DNA from: Eudorina sp. 2006-703-Eu-15
Lineage: Eukaryota; Chlorophyta; Chlorophyceae; Chlamydomonadales; Volvocaceae
Assembly: GCA_003117195.1 (NCBI GenBank)
Contig: BDSI01000007.1
Span: 186,001 to 250,000 of the forward strand
DNA: 64,000 nt
Reading direction: 5' to 3'
The translations under genes were made by a program, and so were the position numbers. The notes beneath the pieces were generated by a model. It did no database searches and was not told where the DNA came from. It saw only the letters and a list, made by a program, of their open reading frames with translations. Positions 20,937 through 37,779 of the stretch are shown piece after piece. Position 1 is the first letter of the stretch; each line of letters opens with the position of its first letter.

Positions 20937-23900
20937 CGTAAACATGAAGGAGTTCCCTCAACATTTCGTATCTAGGTCAGCGCTTGAAGACTGCATTGTT
21001 ACAATTTAAATGCTAGAATTTAAAATTGTTGTATCGTGATGCTATACATTTACGAAACAACGCAAGCGTGATTGTAATGACCTGATGACGCGGCGACAGG
21101 TAGAAAATGCTTTGGTACTGAAACTCTGGAAGGGTTGCAAGGTGCCCAAAGCAGAGCAGCATACCGGTATATAAAAAGCTACAGCAGAATCGTTGCATGG
21201 TGGGAAGCGCGGGCATTGCTTCTAACGATATTCGGATCCAGCCGTACCGCAGAATGTTCAAGGCCACCACGCCTTGCAAAACCAGGCCCAGTCCTTCGCC
21301 GGACCGTGAGACGCTTTCGGCAATAAAACCACAAAGCACTCAACGGCCAATCCTTCACCTAGGTTCAGGGGCGTAGTGCCTATCAGCACGACTGGGGGCA
21401 GGTGATCAAGGTACTGCACCAAGGCGACATCAAGGGTCATAGAATGCGCAAGCGGGACGCCGTGGAAGCGATGGAAGTGAGATGGCACGTGGAGGGGTTT
21501 AGTCACGCACGGCCGCACGCTGTAGAAAGGCGTCGATAATCCGGGATCTTGTTTGTCCAATTCATTCCGCGCAAGGTTTACAAAATCTAGGGCCTGTAGT
21601 TTCAAGACAAACTTTAGTATGAACCTGCCACAAGGGATGCGGGCGCGGACGTCGGTGTGCTCAGTTCAGGCTCAGGCGATGAGTCTGAGGCGGACGAATA
21701 CCCCAGCGCCAATCGATTGGTGTCGGGGGAGGCATGAGGAGGCTGGCAAGGCTGAGTGGCACATGATGGGTTGGTGGCTGCGACTATCTCTTTTGCTTCC
21801 TTCCTTACGTATTAAATTCCGGTCTGGTCCGCCATTTCTCCGGCTCGGCGGTACAGTCTCTGCTAGCGGCGCCCTGACCCTCCCAGACCTGGTCATACCT
21901 GCCTTCAGACCTAACCCTCCCGTGGTGCGTGGTCGCTGCGTACCCGAGGATGTAACCCCACCAGGAGGAAAACAGCACTTGACTCCCCGACTCACATCTC
22001 AGCCGCCCGCCTACATTTGCAACCATGCGACAGAGCCGAACGTCTCTCTCCGCGGGTGGTGGAAGTCCAGCCGACAACCACGCACCACCACCTCCCCCAA
22101 CCGAGCCTGCTGGGGGAACTCGCGTGCGGCTCCGAAAGTGAGCTGGTCAGCACTTCGCGCGCCGCACCGGGCTCGCATGCTCGTGCAGCCGCTACCTTCA
22201 ACTCGGGAGGGTGTGAGGTTGGCACAGGAGGCCAACCCAGGCAGCCTGCAGATGCCCCGTTGAGGGTGAGCCGTCCCGGAGATCGCCACCCCGGCCACAC
22301 CCGCGGTCTGCGGTGAAGCTCGGCTTGGCCTTCCGGTCATGAACTCGTGACTGCCATTCCTACGGCCGCCGACCTTCCCCGTCCACACCGACCTCATCCG
22401 AGCTGACACACAGGCAGGGCCTGTCAGACTACCAGCCCACGAACACCTAAAACGCCCCGGCCTTGTGTGCACCCACCCCTCTTACCTACTTCACCCGAAT
22501 AGATGGCACATGTATAACAGACGCGGTAAAGCGCTGGGGTATGAGGACCGCTCATCGCAGTACGGACGTCCCCACAGTACTGCGGGCTGTCGGCTACCCC
22601 ACTCGTGGCATGGCTCCAACCCCACACATCACCGACACATTCCCGGACTGATTCGAGACGGCATCCTCCTCGTGCTGTTTCAGCACTGGTGGCCAGAAAG
22701 CCCAGCCGGGGCCGCAGGGTGTTTGGCGAGGCGACATCCCCTGGCCGAGACCGCGGCGCACTGAATGCCTTGCGAACACAGCGCACCACACGCCTCTGCA
22801 CCACAGCCGGGGGGCGGATAGCGGGCGGGAGACGACGGCTGTCCATCAACCCAAAAACCCGGCTGCCGACGTTTTTCTCTCTCCTGTACCGCACCGCACA
22901 AACAGCACGCGGCTCCCAGCTTTCGACATCCACAAGCAAAAGCCTCACGCAGGCACACAACTCGTCCACACACACTCACACATGCGGGGAGGCCAACACT
23001 GGAAGCAACGACTGCCTCACCCAGCCTGAGCCTGGTAACGGATCCGATAAGCGCACCAGCAAGCATATTCCTGGCCTTCCATCGGCTCTGTTGGTTCCTT
23101 CTGTGGGTACGTACTTGGTTGTTCACTGCGTAGCAAGGCACCGCTCGCGCGTTCTCTCTCCTGGGGCGCCTCTTCACGTCACGAATACGTCCGGCTCGCT
23201 ACACGGCCAACTGCCCGTGCTAGCGCCGCCACACAGCACGACACGCCCCCGCAACACGTCCATGGTGTCACCTTAGATCGCAACGAAACCGTGGGAATCC
23301 ACACAGCAACCTGCGAAAAGCAAAACCACCCTCTCCTCCTCCTCCTCCTCCTCCTCCTCACCCCAAACACCCCGTTCCCCTCGACTTGTCAATATCAATC
23401 CAATACCAAAAGCATTAGTCCCCCTGACGAAGATGAAAGCACACGTCACACTCGGACAGCGCACCGTGTTGCGACCCCTTCATCCACGCGCAAGGGGCGT
23501 CCGGTCAAGCCCACAATCGGCCAGTCTGCAAATGAAACCTTTATAGACACACACGCACACACTCAGTTCTCTTGTACACATACACACACGGCGAGAACGG
23601 CCACAAAAACAACGTGCATCGACGCAACCCGATGAAATCTAGTACCCCACGTCACAAGACGACATGTACCGGAGGCCCGTGATGCACACCTCGTTTCTTC
23701 TCACGGCCGACCGAGAAAGGAAAGAACCTGCCATGCTGTACACACGCCCTGTTCGCTTCCCGGAGTGTCGGAAATTGCGCCCAGCCCCAACCCCAAGCGA
23801 CACTGTCGAGGTCCACTCCCCGAACCTGCGCACCGCCACCACGCCCAGCCACACGGCCGAAGAGCCCCCGCTCCTGCAGCCCTGTCTGCATCAAATCAGG

Positions 23901-24459
23901 ATAATCAGCCAGCTGAATGTGCCGCCTGCAATGGCCATCCACCCGCGATACACGCCGCCTGTCCCCCCCATCATGCCGCCTCCATGCCGAAAAGAAGGGG
24001 AGGGTGCCCGCGCTTCTTCTGCGTTAGCGCGTGTCCGGGAATCTTCCCGATATCTGCCTCCCCGCCTACGCCTAGTCACCATCCCACGAGTACCCTATCT
24101 CGTTCGTGATTCGGCCGAAGAAGATTATTTCGCACGATTGAGAGCACAGACGGCCTGCTGCGCAGGACTGCGCCCTGCCGCGCGGGCCGGGTCCCGCCCC
24201 TCGCCGCGCGTCGCCTCGCACCCCAGCTACCGTGTGCCTCCGGAGCACCACCGACGGCCTGCCAGGTTCCCGGCGGCCGTTCCCTCCCTGTCTCCAGCTT
24301 CCCATGCCGCCCACGCTTGCCTGACATCACTCTGTCGAGAGCGCGGCCGCGCGGCGCTGCGATGGCGAAACGCCGCTTGCTTTGCGCCGCGCAGCTCCGC
24401 TCGTTGCACGGCAAGCAGCTTCTCCTTGCCCTCTCTCTGCTCCTCCGCCGCCCCCGCCT
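20937..24459. other. Gene-poor 3.5-kb region between transposon and NTRC
   Basis: No exon I can assign. The first kilobase is AT-richer than the surrounding genes. The part 22450-24450 is CT/CA-rich with microsatellite-like runs (CTC at 23333-23360, CACACA-like patches at 23550-23590) and long non-specific open frames on both strands. It probably includes the 3' UTR of NTRC. One minus-strand open frame (21258-21605) is listed separately. Confidence 0.45.
21258..21605 (-). other. Unassigned open frame with protein-like composition
   Basis: Minus-strand frame containing DFVNLARNELDKQDPGLSTP and then LVQYLDHLPPVVLIGTTPLN. Residue composition is balanced rather than the Ala/Arg/Pro-rich pattern of shadow frames here. 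A second overlapping frame (21013-21339) also reads like protein. I do not recognise either. It could be a fragment of an old mobile element or of a host gene. Confidence 0.2.
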
Positions 24460-29356
<4,897 letters not shown>

Positions 29357-29630
29357 GGTGATGCGCACTCTCTCTGCAGATATTGAAAGCATGGAGCGGC
29401 GACGTTAATGCACGTCCATTAGCTCGTCGGTTCAACTCCATTGATCTATATTGGAACCAACGTCAGCTCCATCGCATGTACGGCAGGCTTCACGCAACAC
29501 GAAAAATTTGCCCACAGCCCCAAACGACGATTGCGTTGACAAAAAAGATGACATATGATGATCTATAAGGAAAAGGACTTTTCAGGCCTAAGTGTCGTTG
29601 GGTTGGGACTTCGCACTTGATCGAGAGTCT
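29357..29630. promoter_or_regulatory. 274-bp divergent promoter between NTRC and LRRC40
   Basis: The two ATGs point away from each other across this short gap, which must hold both 5' UTRs and both promoters. It is AT-richer than the flanking exons, especially 29510-29580. I did not find a clear TATA box that could be assigned to one side. Confidence 0.55.
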
Positions 29631-32600
29631 ATGGCTCAACAAGTCCCACCGGGCGGCCCCCTACCCACGGCCGTGGCGAAAGCGATTGTGTCAGCCCGAT
29701 CATCAGGAAACTTGAACCTCAACGGCCGTGGCCTGCAGCAGGTGTGTGGAGGTGTTGACGCAGATAGGCGCACTAGTGCTGCGAAGGGAGCAAGCAGTGG
29801 CGAGGCGTTGGAAATATGCAACGTTTCCCTTTTGGCTAAGCCGTCAAACAGGGTCTTGTGCCGGTTCAGTTGGAACCGCGGGACATTGGAGATATCGTAC
29901 AACCTAACGATCCCACTGCCCATTTTGAGATACTGCCATTCCTCAGTCGAACGGACTCAGGATTCCCCTTGCAGCGCTCTGGCAAACCAAACTGCACGAG
30001 TGTACCGTGTTTTGACCATACGCGAGAACACAGCGCGCGGCCAACCGGCCAACGCCCAACGGTACCCCAATTGCAGGTGCCTTCCGCCGTGTATAACCTT
30101 GAGGAGCAGCTGCCAGGACACGACAGCAAATGGTGGGAGGTGAGGAGCCTCCGCACTCCACCACCTGGGTAATCGAGCGCCACGCGGGGTGTGCTTTCCC
30201 TTTCCGCCCAAGGGTTTGGGCCGAGTTGCCACGCCGGGTCGGCAACGCGTCAGAGCCATCGCGGACACGTGCGAGCATCGAAGGTTGTCCGTTCCCGCGA
30301 GCCCAAAGCCGATGGCTAGCAGGTGTTAGCGTCTTGGAAGCTTCCCGCCAACCATGTACGACATGGTTCGGCAATCGGATGCGTTCTCCACGGCGGCGAC
30401 GGCAGCGCCCTGCCGCCTGCCCTGTCGTTTGCCCGACGGCGGTCCGGCCCTCGAAGTGCCGCTGCTCCCTAAGTCCTCTGATATCCTGCCCCGCTGCCTC
30501 TGGTGCCCGGCGTCACCGCCCTGCCCTCGCTCCCTACCTGCCTCCCTTCGTGGCTCGGTCCCAGGTGGCCGAGCTGTACAAGGTCGATCTGTCCCGCAAC
30601 GCCATTTCGCGGTTGCCCCCGGAGCTGGGGCTTCTGTCCACCCTCACCACACTTGACGTCAGGTGGGGCTGCCTCCAGCGGAGCTGCCTCTCGCGGGGTT
30701 TGCGGCGCGGCTGTGTCGAGAGGGAGCCGATGGTGGGCAATCCGTCCATTCTTCGGGTGGTTCACGGGCCGGCACGCACGGCCTCCTTGCAGATAAGGGC
30801 ACCGAATTGACGTTTCTGGCGTGGTCTCGTAAGGTTGCCGCAGTGATGTCCTCTTGCGCACACCTTGAGATTCGCAAACACCTGTCAACCCTATCAAACC
30901 CCCTGTCAAACGCTGACCTTGGGGTCGGTCCCCTGACGCCCGCGCCCGCAGCCACAACCAGCTCGCGGAGCTGCCCGTTACGCTGTCCATGCTGTCCTGC
31001 CTCAAGGTTAGTGCCGTGCTTTAATGAAGGCAGCAGGCCGACGGACTGACGGACGCGCTGCGGACAGCGTGACTTGTCTGTTTGCGATGCGGGAGGGGTA
31101 TGCGACTGGTGGCCGAGATGTTGGGGAGGGTGCGGCTGGGAAGTGGCTGTTTACGGAGTTTCTAGGGGCTGTGGTGGGTGGCAGCTGCTGACCTGATCTG
31201 ATCTAGATTTATCTGATCTGGTCCGGCCCGATCTGGGTTCCTCCTATTACTCCTCCTGCGGTGAAACAAGGGTCTTACGGCAGTCCCTAGTGCCCTCTGC
31301 CCTGCCTGCGGTCAGCTCCCGTATGTCGGAGAGGAAAGTTGCAAGGAAACTCATGTAGGACACAACAAGGCGTGGCACCACCACCACCACCACCGCCACC
31401 ACCAGTCCGCGGAGCGGTGTGGTGCCCACTGTGTGCTGTGCGTTCTTCCCATTGTGCTACTGACGGGCTGCTGGACTCAGCGGCATGCTCCCGCTGCCTT
31501 CTATCCCCCCCGAATGCATGACGGAAGAATTGAAGCCCTGCCTCGCCTTGCGTTGCTGCTGGCCTCTTGCCTCTCCGCCTCGCAGCTTCTTGATGTGTCC
31601 AACAACCGGTTGCAGGTGAGGTCCTCGACACAGGCCTCTCCTGCGAGGCAAGAATGTGCGGCGCGAGTCCGACCTGAACTACCGTACTTGATGTTGTGCT
31701 TACAGCGGATGTCCTTTTCCCGCTGCGTTCTGGGGGGCTGTGGGCCCGCGCGGACACCACCCGTAATTCTTTCGTCCGGGTTGGGTCTGGGCTGGCCCTC
31801 TGCCTGAACCCCGACCCCACCAGTCGGCGTGGTGCACTTTGGCTTGACGAGGCGCGAAAGCACAGCACAGTGGCGGTGTCGCATTCAATCGTATTCCCCG
31901 CCCAGCCCACGCTTCTGCCCGGAGAGGCCGGCAGCGACCTCCCGATCCCCCTCTACCCCGCTCCATTGCCGTACCGCCGCCCGCAGGAGCTTCCTCCCAG
32001 CCTGGCGGCCCTGCCCTCCCTGGCGGCCCTCCACGCGGGTAAGAACGCGCTGGCGGTACTGCCTCAGGCGCTGGGTGGGCGGCAGCAGCCCTCCCTGGCG
32101 CTGCTGTCCGCTCCGGACAACCGGCTGGCGGAGCTGCCGCCGGGGCTCAGCGAGGCGGCCTCGCTGACCAAGGTAGACGTGTCGGGAAATGCGTTGTCGG
32201 AGCTGCCGGCCTTGATCATGCCGGGACTCAGGTGCGGGAGCCGATGGGGAGGCCGGTGGGGAGGGGCCGGAGGTCGATTGTGGTCGCGGGGAGGTGGAGA
32301 GAGAAGAGGATGGCAAAAGCCCAACCTGGACTGGTAAGGATGAATTGAACTCGAAGCATCTTCTTAGGAGGAAAGCAGGCCCGATCCACATCAAAACCGG
32401 AGTATGAGGAAGGCAGGCCCGACCCACATCAGAACTAGACGCATGGGTGGGTCCTGTAGGACTCGCGAAAATGTGGCGGAGCTGATGGGTTAGGGCGCAT
32501 CGAGGGGATCGATGGCACGCTGAGTCCCAGCATTCTATCGGCTGATACGGGGCCTTGTGTGGGGCTATCCACGACGCGCCCAAGCAGTGGTGGTTGCGCC

Positions 32601-35600
32601 GCGTGGACCTGTTCGGGGGCCCAGACCCCAGAGGCGCGCGTGATGGACCTGCGCGCGTGTCGTGATGCGGGCCATCGTTGATGCGCTGCGTGCTCATATG
32701 TGCGCCGCCATGCCCCGTGCCTTGACCGACCCGTGGGTCATCCCTCAATCTCCCCGGCCCCCTATCCAACAATAGGTAGCTAGGTGCCAGATCGGGCGGG
32801 GCACCGGGCGTACCCTCCTTGACACGGGCCCCCTTCCCCGTTGAGTGGGCCCTACCCCCATTCACACGGGCGCCCTTGACCTGCTAACTGGGCCTGCCGC
32901 CATTCACACGGGCGCCCTTGACCTGCTAACTGGGCCTACCCCCATTCACACGGGCGCCCTTGACCTGCTAACTGGGCCTGCCGCCATTCACACGGGCGCC
33001 CTTGACCTGCTAACTGGGCCTGCCTGCCTGTGTTACCCTTGCTTCCCCTCCCGGCGGGTGCGGACATCATCCGGTGGGCGCAGCTCCCTGACCGACCTGG
33101 ACCTGTCCCGCAACCGGCTGCGCGGGGAGCTGCTGCGGCAGATCGGGCTGCTGGGGCGGGTGCGCACCCTCAACCTGCGGGACAACAAGCTGACGGCCCT
33201 GCCGCACACCATCGCCGGGTGCTCCGCGCTGGTGGAGCTGTACTTGGGTGAGTCGTGGGGGGGATGGGTAGGTGGCTGGGTGGGCGGCCAGGACCCGTGG
33301 GTCGGTGGTGGTCATGTGCAAGGATGAGCTGGCGCAGCAAGGATAGGACGTGCCAACCTGTGGGTGGTACGAATCCATGTTTGTGTGTGTGTGTACTGAA
33401 GACGAGAGTGTGTGCACTTGTCTTCCTAGCTGCCTGCCGAAGTGCTCTATTCCCTCCCTTGAGTGCCCCCCCCGGCCCTCCCTCGACTGCCGCCCCCAGG
33501 CCGCAACTTGCTCACCAGTGTGCCCGCAGAGCTGGGCCTCGTGTCGACCCTCAAGACCCTGGAGCTGCGGGATAACAAGATCACCAGCATCCCACCCGAG
33601 GTACGGTATGTACGACAATGAGAGCGTGTACGAAAGGAAGTGTACGTCCCTAGGTGCCGTACCACCAGTGTCCCCAATCGCCGCTATGCAGTCCATCCGT
33701 CCGTGGCTGACCCACCGTGTGGTGGCCTGTCTGCCATGACCTGGCGTCCATTGATTGAAGCATTGACAGGACATGCGGTAGGTGGACTCGGTAACGAAAG
33801 ACGATCGTGCAGCTGTCGATGCGCCTCCGCCTGCCGCCACCACATCGCCCCACGGCCCCACCACTGCCAGGTCTGCGACCTGTGCCTGGGGCTGCTGGAC
33901 CTTGCCAACAACGAGCTGCGGTCCCTGCCGCCGGAGTTGGGTGAGTCGCATTTTAGTTGGCTGAGTCACGCAGCTCGGTGAGCCCCCTACCGGTATAAAT
34001 ATGTCTACCACTGCCACAATTTCCTACACCCCCTTACCTCTCCGGGAAAGGGGCTGTCGCAGTTGGCGTTCCGTTGTCCCTCCCGGTGGGCCGCTGCGGC
34101 TGCGGCGGCCCCCCTCCCGAGTCCACACCCAGGAGCCGAAGGTTACCCGTGTGGCCAGCAGCTGAACCCCGTTGGACAGCCTCCTGCTGGCGATCAACGC
34201 GCCCCTGCTGCCGCCCTTGCTGCCGCCCTTGCTGCCACCCCTGTTGCCGCCCATGCTGCCGCACCCGCCCCCTCAGGCTCCATGACCAGCTTGCGCAGTC
34301 TGCCCCTGGACGGCAACCCGCTCAAGAGCATACGCCGGGAGGTGGTGGCGGGTGAGTGAGTGGGCGGCGGCGGCGGCGGTGGGATAGGGGCGCGAGCCTT
34401 TCTCCCTATAGCTGGCCGGGCGGGCGGGCGAACGAGCGCTTCCGGTCGCGAGGCGTCGGGCTGTACCGGTTGCGGTGTACTTCAGGACCGTTGGCAGTTG
34501 AGGAATATACGATGTAACCAACTCGATGGGCAGCAGGGGTTGGATTCTCTGGTCCCATGCCCATGCCAAGGCATTACTCGAATACCTGCGGTTGGGCAAA
34601 ACGACCTTAGAGAACAACTCTTAAAGAACAACAATACCCAAAATAGTGGTAGATCAGACTCCCCGCCTGTGGGGTGTCGAATGGGTATTCCCTGCGGTAT
34701 TCCCTCCTCATGTACGACACCCGCCCGCCAGGCCCCATCTCGGCGCTGCTCAAGCACCTCGCCAGCCGCCAAGCCGACCCGGACGCTCCGCCCGTCGCCG
34801 GGCCGCCCGGCCGCCTGGGCTCCCTGAACCGTCCCGTTGCCAGATCAGGCAACGTGTTCGGGGTGGATGAGGCGGCGCTGGCGGCGGATGCCGCGCGGAA
34901 GCTGCGGCTGGGGGGCGTGGCGGCGGCGCAGGCCGCGGCGGTGGGGTTGCCGGTCGGCAGCGGCGGCGGCGGCGGCAGCGGCGGCGGCGGGGCGGCGGGC
35001 GGGGAGCTGGTCCTGGCGCGCGCGGGGTTGCGGGAGGTGCCTCCGGAGGTGTGGGGGGCGGGTCCGAGCCTCACGCGGCTCGACCTGAGTGGGAACCAGG
35101 TGAGGTGAGACTGAGGTGAGGGGAGGGGAGGGGAGGTTAGACTGAGGGGAGGTGAGGGGAGGGAAGGGTGTAAGGGGAGGTGGGCGTCTGCACCGCGCGG
35201 TGGTGGTCCTGGGCCCGTGCTGCTGCGGCGGGGGTCAGGGTTGCATGCTGCGGTCTACCACGGTTGGGATGTGATGACCTCGGTCTGGGTTTCGCTGTTC
35301 TAAGTTTTTACGGATCCAGAGGTGCGGGGTATGGGACGCCATAACTAGGTTACCGGATGCCCTCAGTCAACATGGTGGTTAACCTGGTAACATGTCGTAC
35401 CGTGTCACTGCCGTACCGCAGATCCCAGTGCTGCCTCCGCCCCCCGACGGCCTGGTGCGGCTGCCGGGTCTGCGCTGCCTGCTGCTCAACGCCATGGGCC
35501 TGGCGGTGTGGCCGCTGCCGCCGCACCCGGGGGCGCTGCCGCAGCTCGCGGAACTGCAGGTGGGGCGGAGGGAGCTCCGGGGAAACGCGTGGTGCGGTGC

Positions 35601-35892
35601 GGTGCGGTGCGGTGCAGGTCACACGGGGCTCCCCATGTGCCTGTCATACGCAACCCAGCAACTGCGGTTCAATGGCGACCCGTTGGGCGTCCCGCTGTAT
35701 GACATGTGGTGGGGCGACTCTTTTAGCCGCCCTAAGGTCTGCCCTGTAGGCCGACAGGCGACGATTAGGAGTGTGTGGAAACTGGAAAGTGGTGCTGACG
35801 GATGGGGTGCACCGCCGCCTGCGGGTGGCGTCGGCAGGTACGGCATGATGTGTGGGGTCGCGCATACATTGGGGCGACCCCGGAACAACCCA

Positions 35893-35989
<97 letters not shown>

Positions 35990-36221
35990 TTCGGAGCAGG
36001 GGCACCCCACATCCGTATCTGCTTAGGGCTGCGTCCCTGCGTGTGCAGGTGAGGAACAACCCGGCACTACGGCAGATGCCGCTCTACCCCTTCGTCGCCT
36101 GCCCGGAGCTCGTTCGCCTGGAGCTCGCAGGTACGGCACCGTACTACGGTGGTCGAGGTCCGCGGAGGGCGGGCGGGAGACTGTCAGTGGGCCTTACTGC
36201 AACTGGCGCTTGGCGGGCTCG

Positions 36222-36287
<66 letters not shown>

Positions 36288-37779
36288 GCAAGGAGAAAAG
36301 CTGAGCCGCGAATAAGCAGGCCCGTGTCCAGCAATGCAACCGACGACTGAGACCGAGACCAGAGTTACCAATATGCCAGGGCGAAGTATGTCGACCATAA
36401 GTAGTCCCAAGGTGGTGTAGTCCGTGATGCTGTAGCGCCCCGTATCGTTGTCGAGCGCCGGTGGGCGCCGTGACGCCAGCAGAAGTAGCGGCTATGACGT
36501 CGTGTGTGTGTGTGTGCCGCTCTGAGCCCTCTCCTCACATTTCACCCGCACGCGGACTTGGACACCCGCAGGCGTGCCCGCGGCCGGGGCGCTCCCCTTC
36601 GGCACGTTTGCCAGCCTCACTGCGCTTGAGGTAGGTACGGCAGCCGTACGGCCGTTGTGTTGTGCAACCAGCGCGTGTCGTCAGTGGTGCCACGGGCTGA
36701 CCCATGGGTATCGGCAACCAACTGTATGGCCGTACAGTCAATTTTGGCGATGGGAAGGAGGCGGGCTGACCCCAAAACATCTGGCTCCACTCTCTAATCA
36801 GCCTTACCCTTCCTCAGCGTCAGGTTACTCAGCTTCAGCGTTCAGCATCTCCCATACAAGCCCAGACCCGCGTCGGCCCTCGCTGGTGTCCATCTGCGTC
36901 CCTCCCGCCCTGCTCCTTTCGTGCCTCGCCCTCCCTTCCTCCCTCCCTCCCATCCCGGGCTGTGTGCCTGACCCGTTGGACCCAGGCCTTGGACCTGTCC
37001 CAGACGGGCCTGGCCGCCTTCCCGCCCGAGCTCATCCAGATGCCCCGCCTGCGGATACTCAACCTCTCCAGCAACAGGCTGGAGGTGCTGCCCGTGGAGG
37101 TGGCGGAGATGCGCCGGTGGGTCGGTGGGTCGGTGGGGTCCTAATCTGCAGCAGCCCCCGACCCGACCCTTGTCCGGACCCGACCCTTGTCCCCACCCGA
37201 CCCGACCCGGCCTGACCCGACCCCATCCTATCAGCAGCAGTTGGTATCACGACCCGTCGGAGGATGTCGCAACCCGACCCGACCCGACCGGACCGCACCG
37301 GACCGGACCGGACGGGGGTATGGGACGGATGGGTTGTTCCCAACCTTATTGTCGGGAGGCAGCGTGAACGGCAGGAGGAAGACCACCGTATGTAGCAGGC
37401 CCGGGGCCAACTCCGTTACCTGCAGGGTCATCGAAGCGTCGACGATCGCCGTCAGCCCGTCACGCACCACCTTCGACAGCGGATTTGCCCGCTGAACACC
37501 ACCCCATACACCGCCGCCGTTCACACGGCACGAACACACCGTACCGTGCCGTGCCGTGCCGTACACACCGCTACCCACTTCCGCCCTGGCCGCAGGCTGG
37601 AGGAACTCAACCTGGCCAACAACAACATTGCGGTGCTGCCTCCCCAGCTGGGCCTGCTGGTCGACTCGCTGCGGTCGCTGGGGCTGGAGGGCAACCCGCT
37701 GCGCACCCTGCGGCGACCCATCCTGGAACGGGGCACCCCGGCAGTGCTGGCGTACCTCAAGGACCGGATACCCGCCTAG
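29631..37779 (+). CDS. LRRC40: Leucine-rich repeat protein, LRRC40 family
   Basis: Sixteen exons: 29631-29741, 30077-30139, 30565-30662, 30952-31006, 31586-31615, 31987-32231, 33084-33247, 33500-33600, 33871-33940, 34277-34351, 34732-35099, 35422-35559, 36049-36130, 36572-36630, 36986-37116, 37596-37779. Every junction is GT-AG and in phase, giving 657 residues. The layout follows animal and plant LRRC40: an N-terminal [10 protein letters not shown] and KWWEV segment, about 20 LRRs of the L-x-x-L-D-L-S-x-N-x-L type, an internal [13 protein letters not shown], and the diagnostic end [20 protein letters not shown] then [12 protein letters not shown] Gly/Ala-rich insertion near residues 390-420 (exon 11) is extra. 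LRRC40 has no catalytic motif and its role is poorly defined; a scaffold function is inferred. Introns 6, 12, 13 and 15 carry tandem repeats. Confidence 0.93.
32845..33022. repeat. LRRC40: 42-bp tandem repeat in LRRC40 intron 6, alternating types
   Basis: Four units of about 42 bp, each ending CGCCCTTGACCTGCTAACTG. Units 1 and 3 have CCTACCCCCATTCAC; units 2 and 4 have CCTGCCGCCATTCAC. The real period is therefore an 84-bp dimer. The array lies between the donor at 32232 and the acceptor at 33083. Confidence 0.9.
35893..35990. repeat. LRRC40: CCAG microsatellite in LRRC40 intron 12
   Basis: About 24 uninterrupted CCAG units, ending about 58 bp before the acceptor of exon 13. Each unit contains a CAG, so many decoy AG dinucleotides precede the true acceptor (36048). 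Confidence 0.95.
36224..36285. repeat. LRRC40: TG dinucleotide microsatellite in LRRC40 intron 13
   Basis: About 30 TG units starting about 94 bp after the donor at 36131. A similar short TG run occurs at 36502-36516 in the same intron. Confidence 0.95.
37158..37310. repeat. LRRC40: Imperfect GACCC/CCGACCCG-rich repeat in LRRC40 intron 15
   Basis: Runs of CCCGACCCGA and GGACCG units in two patches. The stretch is purine/pyrimidine-biased and imperfect. Confidence 0.7.

Noticed and set aside
35765..36285. Open frames made of Ala-Ser-Gln-Pro or Cys-Val repeats
   Set aside because: They are translations of the CCAG and TG microsatellites inside LRRC40 introns 12 and 13.
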